Assembly (NCBI GenBank): GCA_031283915.1
Contig: JAITAY010000054.1
Span: 1-8,148, forward strand
From: Tannerella sp.
Lineage (GTDB): Bacteria; Bacteroidota; Bacteroidia; Bacteroidales; Tannerellaceae
Direction of reading: 5' to 3'
DNA length: 8,148 nucleotides
A program made the translations under genes and the position numbers. Shown in pieces: positions 6,390 to 8,148 of the stretch (positions within the stretch are counted from its first letter, which is position 1; every line of letters starts with the position of its first letter). The notes beneath the pieces are model-generated. The model did not search any database, had not been told where the DNA came from, and saw only the letters and a list, made by a program, of their open reading frames with translations.

Positions 6390-7484
6390 TTAATTCGTCA
6401 GGCAATGAAAGAAGGAGTAGCCGTACATTGACCCCATTTTCATTATAATGCAACTGGTTATCAATAATGCAATAATCCAGAGGATGATCAGCCCCCACTT
6501 GAAGCCGGAAGACATCGGTTTTAGCTTCAGCAACTTTTCACTGAACGTATAGATCAATGCCACTAAAGGAATACCCAGCAGCAGGATGCCTCCAATACTG
6601 AGCAATACCGACAGATATTCCGGCATCCACTGGAAAAATTCGATATTTTCGCCCAGCCAGGGAACCCCGCTATACAGACTGCCGATACCTCCCACAATCA
6701 AGGCAAAGGCGACAACCAGTAACACGAATACGATTAGCAGCAAGAATGGAATCAGGATAATGCCTATCAATACTACGCCGATTTTCAGGCAAATGCCGAT
6801 CAGTGACACGATGAAATCCGCTATTTTCTGCAAGGTAGACCGTGGCTTGTCGGAACACAGGTAATTGTTGACCTGATGAGAAACTTTGTCAAAATGGTTC
6901 GTTACCGTTTTACCGATATTGGCCAGATTGACGTTTTCACCACGCATGATCAGTTTGTCGGCTGCCGTTTTGGCTTTTGGAATGCACAGCCATAAAATCA
7001 AATAAATAATCACCATGGGGAACGGTAGTGGCAGGAAGAACAAAACGATCCAGATCAGCCGCATGAGCGTCACGTCACACCCGAAACAGGCGGCAAGTCC
7101 GCTTGCTACGCCCCCCAGCATACAGTCATCCGGATCGCGCATCAATCGTTTTTTTATTTTGACGGCAGGTTCCGGAAAGACCGTGTTTCTTTTTGCTTCC
7201 GTCTTCTGTTCCTTGTCGTCGCCGGCAAAAATTTCCTCCGGCTTTCCCATCCGCCCGATGACCTCTTCGATGTGCTCAATGCTGATCACCTGGAAACCAA
7301 GTTTGATCCGTTCGTTTAACAATTCAGAGATACGGGCTTCAAAATCATTCATGATCTCATCCGAACCTTCTTCGCTGCTGAAATGGACGCGAAGGTTGGA
7401 AAGATAATTGTCCAGCAATTGATATGCGTCTTCATCTATATGGAAAACGATACCTCCCAAATTTACAGTCAATGTCTTTTTCAT
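6390..7484 (-). CDS. PspC-domain membrane protein with N-terminal HAAS-like helical region
   Basis: The 364-residue protein starts MKKTLTVNLGG, the usual opening of Bacteroidetes PspC proteins. The open frame reaches further upstream, but that part overlaps padR in another frame and is rejected. Residues about 18-88 are helical and acidic, with DEIMNDFEARISELL and HIEEVIGRMGKPEEI; this resembles the HAAS/DUF1700 helical signalling region often paired with PadR regulators. The PspC domain spans about 112-171, with LMRDPDDCMLGGVASGLA, DVTLMRLIW and a membrane helix at 142-168 ending CIPKAK. A polar loop (172-220) leads to further membrane segments at about 223-268 (probably two), 291-313 and 328-349. 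Expected location is the inner membrane, with the N-terminus in the cytoplasm. PspC proteins sense or relay envelope stress in some bacteria; the role here is unknown. The gene begins 11 nt after padR stops, so it is surely in the same operon. Confidence 0.88.
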   Translation of the reverse strand: MKKTLTVNLGGIVFHIDEDAYQLLDNYLSNLRVHFSSEEGSDEIMNDFEARISELLNERIKLGFQVISIEHIEEVIGRMGKPEEIFAGDDKEQKTEAKRNTVFPEPAVKIKKRLMRDPDDCMLGGVASGLAACFGCDVTLMRLIWIVLFFLPLPFPMVIIYLILWLCIPKAKTAADKLIMRGENVNLANIGKTVTNHFDKVSHQVNNYLCSDKPRSTLQKIADFIVSLIGICLKIGVVLIGIILIPFLLLIVFVLLVVAFALIVGGIGSLYSGVPWLGENIEFFQWMPEYLSVLLSIGGILLLGIPLVALIYTFSEKLLKLKPMSSGFKWGLIILWIIALLITSCIIMKMGSMYGYSFFHCLTN

Positions 7485-7495
7485 CTTATGTGTAA

Positions 7496-7825
7496 TTAAT
7501 AATTGTTGATAATGTGATGAATCGTGTCGTTTAATTCTTGCCAGGACGTTTCCAGTTCTTTCAGGAAGGCGGCGCCTTCTTCCGTCAACCGGTAGTATTT
7601 GCGTGGCGGCCCCTGTGTCGATTCCACCCATTGGTAGTTCAGCAATCCGCTACTCTTCAATCGTGTAAGCAATGGATACAAGGTGCCTTCCACTACAATT
7701 AACCGGGCATCCTGTAACTTCTGAATGATGTCGGAAGTATAGGACGGCTCTTTTTCAAGCAGCAAAAGGATGCAATACTCCAGTATGCCCTTTCGCATTT
7801 GCGATTTTACGTTTTCTACATTCAT
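7496..7825 (-). CDS. PadR-family transcriptional regulator
   Basis: From the ATG at 7825 the product is 109 residues, typical of the short PadR class (PadR-s2). The winged-helix signature is clear: RKGILEYCILLLL at 11-23, SDIIQKLQDARLIVVEGTLYPLL with the recognition part GTLYPLLTRLKSSGLL at 47-62, then the wing GPPRKYYRLTEEG at 72-84. A C-terminal helix from about 86 would form the dimer arm. A start at 7843 adds six residues (MIEITQ), but the -7 box ends at 7852, leaving almost no leader, so 7825 is preferred. PadR proteins are usually repressors that control a neighbouring operon in response to small molecules or envelope conditions. The downstream partner is the PspC protein, and a dyad in its own promoter suggests autoregulation. 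The ligand is unknown. Confidence 0.9.
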   Translation of the reverse strand: MNVENVKSQMRKGILEYCILLLLEKEPSYTSDIIQKLQDARLIVVEGTLYPLLTRLKSSGLLNYQWVESTQGPPRKYYRLTEEGAAFLKELETSWQELNDTIHHIINNY

Positions 7826-7851
7826 CTGCGTTATTTCTATCATTTATGCCG

Positions 7852-7883
7852 CAAATATAGGTTATGCATTTATACTATGCAAT
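7852..7883 (-). promoter_or_regulatory. Promoter of the padR-pspC operon
   Basis: On the minus strand TATATTTG (7859-7852) is a full match to the Bacteroidetes -7 consensus. ATTG (7883-7880), three of four bases of the -33 TTTG, lies 20 nt upstream. Transcription should start near 7845-7848, which supports translation from 7825 rather than 7843. Confidence 0.75.
7865..7881. promoter_or_regulatory. Candidate PadR operator dyad in the promoter spacer
   Basis: TGCAT and ATGCA are inverted around seven bases (TTATACT) and fill the stretch between the -7 and -33 boxes. Two more ATGC words, one within ATGCAT (7864-7869) and one at 7886-7889, lie close by. A dimeric winged-helix repressor bound here would block polymerase. 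The assignment to PadR is by position only. Bases 7890-8000 further upstream contain nothing I recognise. Confidence 0.4.
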
Positions 7884-8000
7884 ACATGCTACTATGATTT
7901 ATTTTTAATTAACAAGACCGGACAGCTTGCGAGGGCTGATAAACGGTTAATGACGAGCGAAGTGAAAACATAATCCCTTTCTTCCGGTATCAATCACTTA

Positions 8001-8148
8001 GGAGCTGTCTGTAAATAAACCACCCATTCACGGGTCTGTTTTTCACCATACTTCCTCCTGAAAATGCTTACATACCCCGGTATGCGCGCATTTTCAGTCG
8101 TTGGATGGCAAATAACATCTCCCGTCAATTGGGATGGTTTATTTACAG
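8001..8148. mobile_element. MITE-like inverted-repeat element, right tip cut by the window edge
   Basis: The left end at 8001 begins GGAGCTGTCTGTAAATAAAC; the right end of the window reads TGGTTTATTTACAG (8135-8148), the exact inverse of CTGTAAATAAACCA at 8009-8022. Midway, CTGAAAATGC (8058-8067) pairs with GCATTTTCAG (8088-8097), and CATACC (8071-8076) pairs with GGTATG (8079-8084), giving one long interrupted hairpin. If the terminal repeats are symmetric, the next eight bases beyond the window should be ACAGCTCC and the element would be 156 bp. No coding capacity is visible. A related end lies inverted at 3306-3350. Confidence 0.72.

Noticed and set aside
7485..7631. N-terminal extension of the PspC frame by 49 residues
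   Set aside because: It overlaps padR in another frame and lacks any recognised sequence; MKKTLTVNLGG at 7484 is the natural start, 11 nt after the padR stop.

Overview
The window looks like chromosomal DNA from a member of the Bacteroidales, most probably a Parabacteroides- or Bacteroides-like gut anaerobe. Three things point there: promoters of the Bacteroidetes type (TTTG about 19-20 nt upstream of TAnnTTTG), a long-clade pyrophosphate-dependent phosphofructokinase, and AT-rich translation starts with little Shine-Dalgarno signal. The genus is inferred from protein character only. All six supported genes lie on the minus strand, so transcription runs from high to low coordinates.

Right to left, the layout is as follows. 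(a) 8001-8148 holds a small inverted-repeat element (MITE-like) cut by the window edge. (b) 7496-7825 and 6390-7484 form a PadR regulator / PspC membrane protein pair. It has a well-formed promoter, a candidate autoregulatory dyad, and a strong terminator at 6252-6287. (c) 5913-6251 is a regulatory gap with a textbook Bacteroidetes promoter and a perfect 17-bp palindrome overlapping its -33 box. (d) 4446-5912 and 3475-4323 encode a Tat-exported Gfo/Idh/MocA oxidoreductase followed by a DUF1080 (3-keto-disaccharide hydrolase family) lipoprotein, ending at a terminator at 3387-3421. This pair fits the oxidise-then-cleave route for glycosides through 3-keto sugars. (e) 2323-3474 is about 1.15 kb without a credible gene but packed with repeats: eight 23-bp tandem units, a 237-bp nested foldback element, a short 21-bp triplet repeat, and a fragment matching the end of the element at 8001. 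(f) 670-2322 is pyrophosphate-dependent phosphofructokinase, followed 8 nt later by riboflavin synthase at 53-661.

The genes are ordinary family members. The least explained DNA is the repeat-rich spacer 2541-3350 and its link to the element at the right edge: 45 bp at 3306-3350 match 8001-8045 in inverted orientation (41 of 45), so related element ends face each other across the 4.65-kb, four-gene block. I see no rRNA, tRNA, CRISPR array, prophage gene or transposase. The best candidates for something undescribed are the foldback element, the tandem dyad array, and the palindromic operator in front of the 3-keto-sugar operon.
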